Shown here: piece after piece, positions 10,901 to 23,399 of the stretch
How the letters are laid out: every line of letters begins with the position of its first letter
Position numbering within the stretch: position 1 is the first letter of the stretch
DNA from: Hofstenia miamia
Taxonomy: Eukaryota > Xenacoelomorpha > Acoela
Length of the DNA: 64,000 nt
NCBI GenBank assembly: GCA_004352715.1
Contig: SCFE01000045.1
Coordinates: 423,236 to 487,235, forward strand
Direction of reading: 5' to 3'
Made by a program: the position numbers and the translations under genes
The notes under the pieces: generated by a model
The model's input: only the letters and a program-made list of their open reading frames with translations
Told to the model about the DNA's origin: nothing
Databases searched by the model: none

Positions 10901-13900
10901 CTCCAGATGTAATATCCGAGAATGCTAAGGAAACTGCTCGTAATTGGTTCTTTAAAATTGCCTCTATCCGCGAGCTGTTGCCTAGAATATACATGGAGGC
11001 TTCGATCATTCGTTGCTACGCCTTTTTGTCGCGTACTGAACACGCGGCTGTTTTGCAGCGTTTGGTAAAGGCTACTCGAGGAATTGGAAATCCTTTAGTT
11101 GCTGCTTATCTTAGATTATATCTTTCTAGAATGGCAGTTCAGTTAAATCCTTCAGCGACCGCTTCATTCCAAGTGAGTGTTAATTACTAATTAATAGTCA
11201 ATTAGTCTATGGAAATATCAGATATTAGGGTATCTATAACTAGCGTGAAGTGTACCTTGAATTTATATTAAACATATAACAGGGTAGTTGCTCGCCTTAG
11301 TTTTCCTTCCAATCGTGAGAACTTCTTAAAATCCGTTCTTTGCTTTTATTAATGATTTCGCACGAAATTAAATACTTTGTAAAATTCACACTAATTTTGT
11401 TTATTTTAATGCATTTTGTTATTCTTAAAAAAATTGTTTATGTTTAGATAAAGTTAGGATGTGTTGAAAAATTTCTATAGTTTCGAAAATGTTTTTATTT
11501 GCTTTTCTATAAAATTCCATTAAATTTCCATAATTGGACTTCCATTTCCATAACGTGGAATTTGAATAGAATTGACGTTTTCATTAACATATGCAACCCT
11601 GCGTTATGCATGTATTTAAAGTATTACTAGCTTAATCAAATCTGCCAATAGGTTTGTCTGTTGCCTAACGCAGATTAGAAAATCTAGGTTTTATAAATAT
11701 AAGCATTTTTTCATTACATATGCAATCTACTTTTTTAAAGATATCTACTCTATAATTAAAATTAAGTATTGTGTAATTTGGCGCTATGATGTAGCTCTCT
11801 ATTTTTGCACATTAATGTACTGTTGCAGAGTGGTTTTATTAAACAGTCCAATTAATAAAAAAAATTTTGATAGTTTATGTTGTTGTGATATTTACAACCA
11901 GACTCATTAATTTTATATCATTGGCTATATTAATGTTGCCAAGAAATTTACTGTTTCCGTCGCATTCTCATTTAATAATGGTTTGAATTCACAAATCTTA
12001 AAAAACATTTTTAGACCAACTTTACCGAGTTGTTTCAAATGATCCAAAAACTAACTCCAGAGCGAATTAAGTTTTTCATTCCAGAAGAAGATCCATTAGA
12101 GAGTGCAGCATTCATGCAACTATTTATTCCACCAGCTGAGTATATTCTTTCGTGCATAATTTACAACAGAAGTAAAGGTGAACTGGCGAAAATTTCAAAA
12201 CTTTGTCAGAAGCATCCTCTGTTTTTCCATGCAGTCTTTTCCACATTCCCTGCAACGTTTATCACAAACAATGTAATATATTTTTAAATGAATATTAACA
12301 TTTAATTACTTGTAACTAAGGTTCTATAAATATTTTGGAGTCCAATTTATCTAAATTTTTAGACGATTCACTGGTCCTTGAAAAAATTGTTTAGAATATT
12401 ACAAGAAATTGTAAAATTTTTGTTAGTAAATTTGAAATAATAGTAACTAACGATAATATATTTAAAAAAGTTCAAATATATACAGCTATCAGTCAATCAA
12501 TGAAAAATATTTGATAATGAATCAATTACAAATATAATAAATCATTTGACAATGTGTTTAGGTGCGTCAGTTAATGTGTTTTACTCCTAATTTGTTAGAA
12601 ATTGTGTGCTACAGGTCAAGGAAGTTAGTGGTCCCATAATCGTGATTCATTTCATGCCTCTGATACCACTATTTTAATAGAACCATCAACTTATGTCAAA
12701 CGTGATTCATTTTAAAAATCACACGATTCCAATTTTGAATTACGTCTTTTTTTCAATTTTTATATTGCAGTTAGCTCATTAAGGACTCTTTTGTCTGTCA
12801 TTTTGATTTGGTTTCTACCTGTAAATGTATAAGTACTATAAATCACAATCTACCGCATTTTGTCTTTTTTTTCAAATACAAGGCTGCACACAGCTTCACC
12901 GGTTTGCTGCTATATATCCAATAAACCTTCATTGGCTATTTAGGTTATCATGTTTACTGACTATATAAAATCTTCAGAAGCGATTTTGGTGCGCAAATCA
13001 GAAATGTATAGAATTCTTGGTGAGAAGTGTGTGTACGGTGACGTTTCTCCTAATGATCGCCCTGAACTTCTCAACGCTGTTTGGAAAATGGTTAGAAAGA
13101 TAGAGAATCCAATCGAATTTCTTCACGTCGCTGCAGTATGGTTACATTTCGCTGCAGTTCATTGTGGTCCATCAGAATTAGCTGTAATGTTAAAAGATGT
13201 GACACTTCACGTTCAGGTATTTATTTTGTTGAGATTTTAAGATATATTTTTGTTTTGTTAGTTCTTTTGTCAAATAGTTTTTTATTGAAAGCCATTCGAA
13301 ATTTTGGGCATAAATTGCAGTTGAGATATGTAATAAATAGATTATTTGCTCAATTAGCAGGACAAGTTCTATTGGGTTAGTCACGTAGGGTAAACAACCA
13401 CTCAATTGCTTACTAAATGTGGACTATTAGAGAACATCTCTATACTAAAGATTTTTGACGATGGTTGGCGCTAAATTTTTAATAAACGATTGTATTATTT
13501 TGTTTAGTTTTAATTTTGTTTATGTTGAGATACTTACTTTGCAGTGGTTATTCAAAATGCTTTTGCGAGATGCTAGTTGAAAATTTAGTAAAATTGTTAT
13601 GTTGCATGTTAGAAATTTATATTACCGTCAATGAAAGGTTGGTGCGAATCGGGCTGATATGCTAGTAAACTGCGGGGTTAGGGCCCCAAAAATTTTGGTA
13701 CTTAACCAAACAATACGAGGAAAATTATTTTATTTTGTAACACAAAAGCTTTTAGAAAAATCTATGCAACTTTTTCTCATTTTTCTTTAAAAATAACAGC
13801 TTCTTTTCAGAATAATACCATAGTTGACTGCGTTTATATTAACAACTTCATTTGCCCACAGTGGCATAGTCGTAGTCATCTTAACCATATGACTATTGAT

Positions 13901-16900
13901 AGTGAACTGGCATTGTTTTGTACACGTTTCAAAACTGAATCAATAGAAATCCATTTTAATTTGAATTCCAGCATCTGCTTCCTATCGCAGCGCATAGCGT
14001 AGTTCATAGAGGAATGTATGTTCAACATTAAAATTTTCCCGCATAATTTGCAATCTAGTTAATATCTGCCATTTAGAACAGTGGATTACGAGATGACCTT
14101 TACTCTCAACTAGTCGATCTCCTCAAACGTCAGCTGAATGAAGTTCGCTTGAAATCGCTTTTATCGGTGCCCGCATTTCTCACATTTTTGGATCTGTTTC
14201 AGAAATCTTCTGCGCGTCAGGAGGTTTCATTTCTTGTTCTTGAGAAGTTTCTGGCATCCGAAGCTGGCAATTCAGATTTGGTGACTGTGAATGCTCTTCT
14301 TCACATCTGTAAAGGCTTACATGATTCTGTTGATGCCTTGACAGATTTCGATATTAGCAATTCCATCTGTAACATTATTGAAAGGTTGCAAATCTGTTTT
14401 CCTATACGCATGCATTACTCCTTATACTTTGTGATACAAGTTTTATCTAAATTAAAAGCATCCATTAAAAAGAAATGACTAAGCTGGCCGGTACCAAGTA
14501 ACATATAAGCTTAATGTACATTTATAAATGCATGATTTACCATATCTTCTGACTATATAAATCCAAATGATAAAAATAAGTTGTTCACTAAACCAGTAAA
14601 AATACAAATATTACCCGTAAAGGCATTTTTTAAGTATATCGCCGGTTTCATTAAATTAGTAAAATAAGTCGAGCATCAAAAGCTAAATTTCTTGCTCTTC
14701 TAAATATCTAATTTTGCAGCCCTTTTCAACATCGATTCCCTTGCAAGGAAAGTAGACGTGGTTGTAAAACAATGACGAAATCATCAATATGAATGACTAG
14801 CTTTTTAGCAGATATTCAGATACTCGACTCGATTAAACTTCAACCTCGGTACAATAGGAATTTCCTGCAGAAACTGTTTTGTCCAAATTCCATTGATTCA
14901 ATATAATTCCAGACGTGCTAAGCACATTATCCTATATGCAAAAGAATTTGGCAGTGCTTTTAGCAAATTTTGAAGCTTAGAATGTTTTTTTCATTCGTAT
15001 TTACTTTTTAATTGAGTAGTTGTGCGTGTTTATTTTCATTAATTCTTTAGCCAATCAACATACATAAACAAGAATTTTACTATTTCCGAAATGATTTCCT
15101 CCACAGGAGAAATAAGTATGGTTCAAATTTCAAAAATAATGCGTTAGACTAATATTAGTTTCGATTACGAAAATAGCTGCACTCAAAGAAAGAATTGCAA
15201 ATCGCAATATAAGACGTCAAATCCCAACCGCAAAATTGTCAACAACAAATAATAGGGTTGAGTTCTAAATCTCTCTGATACATTTCTTGAAAATAGGAGT
15301 AAACAGAAGAGAAATGAAAGACTTAACTCATATGATGAAATAAAACTTAGTCGAAGTGCAGGTGTAGAGGCAAAACTATTCCTTACTTCAAGAATTGAAG
15401 AAGAAATTCCCTATGAACTTGAGTATTGCCCCAAAAGTTTTAATTTACGCTTGAACCAATTGTGTGTAATTTTTCATTTGGAAAGTGTGCATCTTGCACG
15501 TTTCATCCATGGGTCCTTCCTTTTAGCAATGTTTATAGAGCCATATTGACAACAACGGTAGCTATTTTTCAATTCTTAGAGGAAAAAACTTGGGTTGTCG
15601 TCTAATCGAAAATTTTTATTAACACTTTCAAGTGGTATATGAAGATATTTTATAGCATTTACTTTCGAGATTGAGGTTCTGTTAATGCGCCCACAAGCTT
15701 AAGTATAATTTCGTTAAATTGTGCACAATAATGTCTTTTTATTGCAAAAATCTTGCAAAGTGCTTAAAAGATTTTCTCAACTTTGATTTTATAAATTTAG
15801 ATTCATTGATCAAGTCTCATTTGGTCGTGATTTTGAACAACAGTTGCTATTCTACGTGGATTGTCGAGGCAGTTTCCCGAATTTCGAGCGGGTTTTAATT
15901 CGCCTGGTGCATGCAGTTAACCGCATATCCATAAACACTAGGGTTGTTGTCAAGGGTCATCATTCGCAGCGCACTGCATCCTTCGTTCGCGCGTGTGTGG
16001 CCTACAACTTTATTACCATACCTTCGTTAGCTAGCATCCCTACTCGACTTCAATTGTACCTCATATCAGCGCAGGTTCCTTTTTGTACTTGAATATTGAA
16101 AAACACGACATTTTAAATTTAACTTCCAACCAACTTTTCAATAGACTTTATGGTTTCTAAAATGGCATGTTTTTTGCATGGTGGTTAAAATGTTATATAT
16201 TTGTGTATGGTCCAAGTATATTTTCGAATTTCGCTTATTGTAGTATAATTTTAGTGTAAATTACGAATTCATCCAAGTCTTATCCTAGTTAATAGTAAAT
16301 TTCATACTCAAATGAATGAGAGCAACATGTTTTTAGTGCGTTTACATATTATATATGTCTTTTTTAGTTAGATTCCATCACTTTGTAGCGTGTAGTTTGG
16401 AGGTACCTGTGAACAGCTAGAGCACGTTATTTTTATAGGCCTAGTATTGATATTTGTTTATAACTACTATAGAACTTGGTTGATTGGAATACCCTTGCGG
16501 AAAATTATACGTGATTTCCATTTTGGATATTTTGATTTCATGGCATGCTAAAAAGCAATTAATTTGTGCATTTTATGTGCATATTTTGAATTTAGTCAGT
16601 TATTTTTTATATACAATAATTCTATTGTAATGTTTAGGTGGCCTTACAGAATCATTGTTTGGCGCAGGCGGATGCCTACTTTGAAGCAATGAATGTTTTA
16701 ATTCCGCACATCCCTCTTCAATTTACTGCGAGTGCTGGAGATACTAAAGGGAGGTCCACCGAGTCATTCATTTTAGCATTCATGTCTCAGTATTTCACCA
16801 CACTTATTGTTGCGCCTGATCATCCTGAAAAGGGCATTGTGGCCAATCTTAAGGTTAGAATTTCCTCACAATTTAACTTCAATTTAATGGGAGTTATTCT

Positions 16901-19900
16901 GACTTGATTTCCTTATACACTGCAATTGTTCATTGCGATACAGGATTAATAAAATTTTTATGCATTTGATGCTCTACTTTTTTATATAATGGGTGTATTT
17001 GCAAATGCACGCGAGCGGCGACCGAATAATTCCGACTGTATTAGTTAATTCATCACTCTTAAATTCTATTTGCTTAGGACGCTCGCGCCAACCATTCCAA
17101 ATGATTTAGTCGTAATTATAGTTGTAAACTTCACGAGTCTTTGTATGCTTGCCTGTAGTTTTAATTGGTAACAGACATTTAAAATTTTCGTACAACCAAT
17201 AAAGCAGTATATTAAGTATACTAGCTAAATTATTGCATTTTATTTTATATATTTATATTTTAATTTCATCTCTCCACTTGAAATTCTTGCTGAATTTGTG
17301 TGAGAGTGACTTGTTGAACCTCCAAAATCATGCAATTTGATCTCCGGTTGATCACAAAAGCTATCAGGTCGCCAAATGCTATACACGTATTGTGGTGGTG
17401 AAGACATTTAAACAAATAAAAATTGCGCAGTTGGTAATGACGCAATGTAACCAGGGTTTTCAAGTACTCGGAATTTTATAAACTCCAACTCGTATGAATT
17501 CGCAAAACTTCATCAAAAAACTCTGAAAAGAATTCATTAATACTTTTACTCAGACTCGAATGAAAATTCCTTGAAAAATAAATTATTTTAAATTTCACTT
17601 GCTTTATCAACTGAAAATAAATATGTTTTAGCGAAAAAAAAACTAGGAAATTTGAAAAAAATGTCGAACGAATTCGGAATAGGCCTATTACTTCAAAAAA
17701 ATATTCGAGCTTGAATCGTAAATATTCGAACTCTGTCTGAGTAACTCAAATTCAATTCGAAAACTTTGAGTACGACTATATTATTAGTTGGTTGGCCGCT
17801 AGCGTTGAATTAGCAAATGAAATCCGCGGGCACTATGTGTACGAGTGTATATGTACAAATACATTTGGCCAACCGGCTGCGCGAGTTTGAATTAACTAAT
17901 AAATTCCAACCGGCGGTTTCAGTTAATCCTTCTTAAGTAGACTTGGCTGCTCGCGGTTTCAATAGTTGGGCAACCGGCACCGCGCGGGCAATTAGCAAAT
18001 ACGCTCAATATACATTAACTTTGCATTAATTTTTTAAAAATATTTGCACGGAAATTCAAATGCTTGTTGATTTATTAGGTAAACATCGTAAATTGTGATT
18101 TGTTGACCTTGTCTATCTTAAGTTTATTTGCTCATATATTGAGGTTTTCTTTTCACTGATATCATCAGTTTGTAAAGTAGTCTACGAAATTGTTTTCCAT
18201 TTGTTTATATTACTTTATAAACTTAATTTGATTTTCCTTTTTGAAATTACATTAATCTCAACAGTAGTTAGGGAGTGCATGTTTTACTTAGCACTATCTT
18301 TATTTTAATTCGTTAGTTTTCCTTTCATGTTTTTAGGGTGCCTTAAATTCGATTGAATCCTTAGAGGTAGCTCCTGGTAGTCATATCAAACAGTTGGTTT
18401 TCGTTAGAGCATTGAAAGCTCTCTCTGTATACCTTTTTGAAAATTATCCATTCAAAATCCATGGGGTAGAAAACAATTCTAGTCTTTATGCTGCTGATAA
18501 GCGATTCCTTTCAGAAATCTGTAAAATGTGTCGAACGTTATACTCCCGATTAATCAATGACAAATCTCAGGGTAAATATATTACGTTTTACTTTATTCAT
18601 ACATGTGCATATTGGTTTTAAAACTATGCCTGTTCTATTTTTAAATAAACTTCACCTAAATAATTAATCATGAATTTGCCTTTAAGTGATGTTTTGTTGG
18701 TGTATTGAAAACTTCCACAAAACTATACTTTTGTACTTTTTTGCAGTTATCTTCATCCCAACCAAACATTTTGCGAGAGAATGTGACGTTAATTTATTCT
18801 AGCGGTTTTTCTAAAAAATAATTGATTTATGATTCACTGACAGTTACTTTACTGTTTTTCTTCGAAATAGCAATCTCGTATCGCGTTTGATGTGTTGCTA
18901 TTAGAGCAAAGCAAAGCCCTGTTAAGTAGAAAATATCTAAGATATGTGCTGATTTTTGCCTCACCCCTGAATTTGAGGCGCAATACATAAAAAATGATTT
19001 CAAAATCTCTATTTTAAGGATTTTAAATAGTTTGCAAATTTAAAGCTGAAACGATTTAATTGAACGTTTATCAATGAAACCATTTTTTCCTGCGTATCTA
19101 CTTACATGCATACTTATGCTGTCCACATCGTTATTTGACCTGTTTCCACATATTTTCGATAATGTTAAGGTCTTGAGATTGGCCAGGCTAGTCAGCAAAG
19201 ATAGCAACCCCATTATTGTTGAAGAAGCTCTTCATTTCTTTTGAGGTATGACATGGAGCACCATCCTGCTGATATATTGAATCACTGGTAAGGAGTGCCA
19301 AGAGTTCTTTTTATAGAATCCAGAGCTTCGGAGAGTGCAGCGATTTGAACAATCTGTGAAAGTCACACTTCCATATTGCACCCCATACCATTACAGACTT
19401 CCCACCGTACGTGGTCCCCCGAGCAGGGATGCCTCATTTGCTGAATACAGAACAAAAATGCTGAATGCTGAACAGCATTCTCCAAATGCTGAATTCAGCA
19501 ATCTATTAAAAACGGTTATAGGTTTCAACATTTTATTCGAAAACTTCAAAAACCTCAAAATCTTGTTGAAACAATTGGTTTTCTTGATATGCTATGTCCA
19601 TGATTTTCTCAAAGTTATAGCGGATATACAACTGATCATCCAATTTTTCTGCTTTGAGGTTTGCCTGTAAGGTTAAATGAACAAGTTTGTGTTTTGAAAA
19701 GGCTCTTTATACACAAGCATCCGAAATCCTTTTTAACAGCATTGGCAAGGCTTCGTTGGATACGGTTGTTCTCGTGATTAACATCTTGGCGAAGCGTTTT
19801 CAAATCCTTAATTTCGATCCTTTCAGCATCAAATTTTTGAATTTTACCGGGTGGTAAAAATGATTCAATCCACTTGCGGGCAACAATATTTTCCCTTTGA

Positions 19901-21586
19901 TCCCAAATATCAAACAGGTGTTTCTCCTCCGAAAACAAAACGTTTCTCAACAAGGAACAAACCTTGCCAAGTGTACCTTTACTGAACATCTTTCAACGTT
20001 TTGTCCAAAACATCGTCAACTCGTTCCTCAAATGATCTAGCATCGTCGCGTTTTTAGGCCAAGTATTCAGAATTAAACTGAACCCCTTGACAACATCGGA
20101 AACGTTCGCAGAATCACTTTGAACACGATCCAACTGAATTGCAAACTCTCTCATGATTTATCGAGTTTGTTTAAAGTTTGGGATGTCTTCTCCATTGAAT
20201 AATTCTTTCTCAAATGCTTTAATAATGGTATCGTATCGAGAGTTCCATCTCGTGACAGTATAACGGGAAATCTTGTCTTCTTTTACAAGATTGTCAATAA
20301 TTCCCATAATGTTCTTAACAGATTCCACGTGTTTGAAAACATCACCCATCAATAGATTAAGGATATGTGCCACACAGCCTGAATAAAGAATTGACGGAAA
20401 TTCGGTACTCATTATTTTGAAAGAACTCTGAATTGAAGGAGTGTTATCTCCAACAACTGTAATAACCTTAGTGCCATCACTAATCAGGTTTTGAATAACA
20501 TTTTTTAAGATAGCAAAAAGATTGATAGCTGTTTTGTCATTAACCACAACGCTTTTCAGGTAATAAATCTGGTTTGCTCCCGTGGTTATGATATAGCATA
20601 TGTGGTTTTGCCCTTTTACAGGATTCTTCCATCCGTCAAGATGTCCTGTGGCGAATCGTCCTCTCAAGTCCTTTTGTATTTTTTCTCTCCAATCACGAGC
20701 CAACTAAAAAACTCGATGATATTTTTTCTGTTTTTTGTTTTACAATCATACGTCCATTGAAAGACTTTGTCTTCAACTAAATCAAATGGTAGTACGTGTT
20801 TTGAGCAGCACACTGCAATAGCTTGGCGATTCAACCTTGGAAGGTTTGGTAAAATAATTTTATTTGAAGTGAAGAAGTCAGAAATTTTTGGTATCCTTGC
20901 TTTTTCGGCAGGTGTAAGGATATCTGGATGCTTTGTAAGAATATTATTTCACAAGATAGTTAAGTGAGGGTATGAATTCACGTATTTCACAGTAACCTGG
21001 CAATGCTTTCACTGCATTTTGTTGCCAGCAACAGCATCAAAAGGTCTTTGATTAGAAGGCATTTTTTAAATCTGAAATGAAAATATTTCAATAAATAATT
21101 GATAATGAAAATGATAATAAATTTTGAAAATATTATAATAAAACATTATTTTATTAGTCAAGTTAGTGAACGATGATGTGTGTTCAAGAAATTCATTACG
21201 ATTGAACACGTGCAGCTCTAAACGCAAAATACAGTAGTTAGCTGAATTCAGCTCGTGAATTTTAAGTGGCTGAATTCAGCGTGTGTCTGGTTACTTACTG
21301 GTTGATTGTTTTTAAGCTGGTATCTTACGATAAGTCAAAATGGCATGCTGTCATATTGGGAAAAATCCCATAAATTCAAAAGCGTTCTCTTATTTTGCAC
21401 ATAACCACTTTTGTTAAATTGTATTGTCTAGAATAAGTTGGAAACTAGATGCCAAATTAATCTAATTTTATAACAGAGTGTGTATTACACATACCTGCTT
21501 TATATTAAATGAGTATTATTAATCCCCCTCATAAACTTAATTGAATAAATGAAAAAATAAAAACCGTTCTCTTATTTTGCTCGCTA

Positions 21587-21638
<52 letters not shown>

Positions 21639-23341
21639 TTGTAAATGATTGTTATTTTGTAGTTTCTAATGTCCTAGTGATTATGTCGAATTTTCATTGT
21701 TTAAAAATGTATTTTGCAAAATATACGAATCGAAAATTTACGATTTCCCAGGGTAAAGCGAACTTTAGATACATTGAATGATATGTTGTAGAATCTGTTT
21801 GTGACCGTCGAAGCTTGTGGGCGTCAGCATTGTTTTGCTGCTTTGTAAATTGCTCTATTTTTCAATCTTTCATGGTTTCAGAGGCTGTCATATGCTCAGT
21901 TGGATAAAAAATAACCACAATTTTGTTGGCTAAAATTATCCGTCTCTACCTCTAAAAACACCGCGTGAAGTAATTGGAACATTGCAGCATTATATAAAGC
22001 AGAACAGAATATGTATTGTTTATTAAATATATCAACATGTAAACCAATGTGTGTCGCACAATAAACGTTTGGTGACATAATTAATTTTATTTTGGAGTTC
22101 AAGGATTTTTTGATTTAAATGTCTTTCTCTAAGTTATTGCGAGTTTGGTGTAAACGAAAATCAATTTGTGCACCCAGTTCAAAAGTATTGAAATGCCAAA
22201 GTATAAAAATCTATTTTTTCTGCTGTGTTTACGTTTTGAGTTTTGACTTTATAACATTTGGAAGTGTTTACTTAGTTGATGTTTGTGCTTGCGTATTTAT
22301 TAACCAAACATGTATGCGTAATATAAACGAATTAATTTCATTTATTACCTTTTAATTAGTGGCTTGTATTTGTGGGAATATTTATGCGTTGTCTAGCTTG
22401 TACATCGTCTATTTCCATTCTGTTCTTTTCCATGAATTTGTGACCTACTCTGGACGGTGATGCTACATTTTCTTATTTTTGAACTTAGGATTTTCAGTTC
22501 CTGTGTTTCTATAATTCCGATTAAATGGGGAATTTTGTTACATTTTATGGGGCAATGAAAAGTGCGCAAAAATATTTTATGAATTTGTGTTTGATATTTT
22601 CAGATGAACAAAAAACTTCTTGGCTCCTCAGAAAGCAATTTTTCACAATATGTGAACGTTTTTTGCACAGAAATTAAATACGCCGTTAAAAAGTAAAGTA
22701 TATATATATATTGATTGTCGTATAGCTTAAAAGCCCAATATAAAGTTTATATTATCAATGATTTGTAAAATACATTACATATTTTTTAGTGCTGTAAATG
22801 AAATTTTTTCACATTTTTTAATTAATACCCTTGGCATTCTTTTAAAATGTTTTACAGGAGAGTTTTTTCGAACTAGAAATATAAGAGCTAGTTTCAATGA
22901 TATATGCAAAAGTTCAACTGTAGTATGACCATAAAGAATTGGAAGTAGTCATAATCTGTTAGTCTGATGTATCCTGTCGTTATTAACTCTATCCTAGTCA
23001 CACATATTTGTCATTTAATTCGAAATCCTTCTTATTAGTATATTAATTTATAGCATTTCGATATTTTGAAAAAATATTCTATTTAAGGTTTAGCCGGTTC
23101 TCAAGTATTTTCAGAAGTGGCATCTGTACTCATTACTTTCGGTGCTAACGACTTCGATCTCATAAGCGAGGCTTCTTCTCGCGCTTGTGACGTGCTATCA
23201 ACCAATTTAGTTCACAAGGAGACGTTTATTTGGTTCCTACGATTAATTCAGTTTCACAAGCGAAACCCCAACAGTTGTCCGGCACTGCAGCCTGTAATCA
23301 ATAAATACGAAAAATGTGGCCTACTCGCTAGAATTTCTTAA
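4756..23341 (+). CDS. VPS35L: VPS35L orthologue (Retriever/Commander endosomal sorting subunit), 12 exons
   Basis: Modelled exons: 4756-4912, 8166-8302, 8638-8920, 10438-10722, 10882-11172, 12015-12272, 12944-13216, 14077-14384, 15801-16074, 16638-16853, 18337-18571, 23088-23341; about 990 codons (human VPS35L is 963 aa). Conserved blocks appear in family order: WKVRNRDFS near the N-terminus, [106 protein letters not shown]35L is an alpha-solenoid that pairs with VPS29 and VPS26C to recycle cargo such as SNX17-bound integrins from endosomes. Introns are GT-AG and phases agree at every junction except exon 3 to 4 (phase 1 into phase 0). The terminal exon could instead start at 23094 or 23115, both in phase. 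Intron 1 holds a piggyBac element, intron 10 a TIR element, intron 11 hAT and Tc1 debris. AATAAA at 23391-23396 is a likely poly(A) signal. Confidence 0.93.
5711..6045. repeat. ~170-bp direct duplication inside the piggyBac element
   Basis: Two diverged copies with a 170-bp offset (5711-5880 and 5881-6045). Shared blocks include actctccccaatatataac, atgaaacaag and cccaagttcaaatgttcaat. It lies in the 3' untranslated part of the element. Confidence 0.85.
6040..7297 (-). pseudogene. piggyBac transposase, broken
   Basis: Read from the minus strand. The N-terminus at 7297 ([19 protein letters not shown]) is followed by an acidic Asp/Ser/Asn-rich tract, usual for piggyBac transposases. Downstream blocks: [93 protein letters not shown], then fragments around [11 protein letters not shown] and [16 protein letters not shown] near 6070-6140. 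That order is the DDE_Tnp_1_7 fold of piggyBac/PGBD proteins. Several in-frame stops (for example after KRKAFW and around 6800 and 6360) and frameshifts kill it. No sign that it has become a host gene. Confidence 0.92.
16991..18006. mobile_element. Non-autonomous TIR element in VPS35L intron 10
   Basis: A 1,016-bp segment with locally high GC at both ends. Left end gggtgtatttgcaaatgcac; right end on the opposite strand gagcgtatttgctaattgcc; both continue into CG-rich sequence. A second inverted pair, ATTAGTTAATTCA near 17039-17051 and its complement near 17888-17900, supports a long imperfect terminal inverted repeat. No coding capacity is seen. Flanks are AT-rich and no target duplication is certain. 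The superfamily is unknown. Confidence 0.65.
19130..19423 (-). pseudogene. Tc1-like transposase fragment
   Basis: The minus strand reads [20 protein letters not shown], then [19 protein letters not shown], then [18 protein letters not shown]. These are the Tc1 signatures around the second catalytic Asp ([11 protein letters not shown]) and the catalytic Glu (DLNIIENMW) of the DD34E triad. A stop replaces the residue before PGQSQDL and the frame breaks in the middle. The N-terminal half is absent; the sequence changes to hAT at 19424. Confidence 0.9.
19424..21290 (-). mobile_element. hAT element, decayed, apparently inserted in the Tc1 copy
   Basis: The left end begins CAGGGATGCCTCATTTGC, a typical hAT terminus (CAGGG.TG), followed by several TGCTGAA subterminal repeats. 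The right part has gctgaattcag motifs at 21240-21281 but no clean matching end, so the right boundary is approximate. The inside is a hAT transposase pseudogene. Confidence 0.7.
19636..21062 (-). pseudogene. hAT transposase, broken
   Basis: Minus-strand pieces: [17 protein letters not shown] near 21060 with a BED-finger-like start, [15 protein letters not shown], then a 181-codon open piece (20158-20703). That piece contains [54 protein letters not shown] and [15 protein letters not shown], the RNase-H-like core with its second catalytic D (DNTP) and the GC.AH.LNLL motif of hAT/DUF659-type transposases. A further open piece (19636-19989) has [20 protein letters not shown]. Stops separate the pieces (near 20155, 19990 and 21020) and no C-terminal dimerisation domain is seen. 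Confidence 0.88.
21382..21591. repeat. Tc1-type terminal repeat with internal direct repeats
   Basis: The motif gttctcttattttgc occurs at about 21384 and 21566, 183 bp apart. On the minus strand the outer end reads tacagtagcgagcaaaataa, ending at a TA tract. A long terminal repeat carrying two direct repeats is the IR/DR layout of many Tc1-like elements, so this is probably the far end of the Tc1 copy at 19130. The matching opposite end was not found. Confidence 0.45.
21591..21633. repeat. (TA)n microsatellite
   Basis: About 21 TA units, directly next to the Tc1-type terminal sequence. Confidence 0.95.
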
Positions 23342-23390
23342 ATTTCTATTTTGTAATAAGATTTATTTATATTTTCATAAATTGGTTTTT

Positions 23391-23396
23391 AATAAA
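23391..23396 (+). promoter_or_regulatory. Probable VPS35L poly(A) signal
   Basis: AATAAA 50 nt after the stop codon of VPS35L, in a T-rich context. Confidence 0.6.
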
Positions 23397-23399
23397 GAA

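Larger units (their letters stand above)
18735..21633. repeat. Transposon-rich block in VPS35L intron 11
   Basis: Intron 11 (18572-23087) is the longest in the gene, mostly because of this block: a Tc1-type transposase fragment (19130-19423), a hAT copy (19424 to about 21290), a Tc1-type terminal sequence (21382-21591) and a (TA)n tract (21591-21633). The rest of the intron, 21634-23087, is AT-rich with no feature I can support. Confidence 0.6.

Noticed and set aside
22604-22695. Possible extra VPS35L exon after tattttcag (product starting with [12 protein letters not shown] or [10 protein letters not shown])
   Set aside because: Exon 11 joins the terminal exon in phase without it, the length agrees with the family, and neither frame here has a donor in a sensible place.
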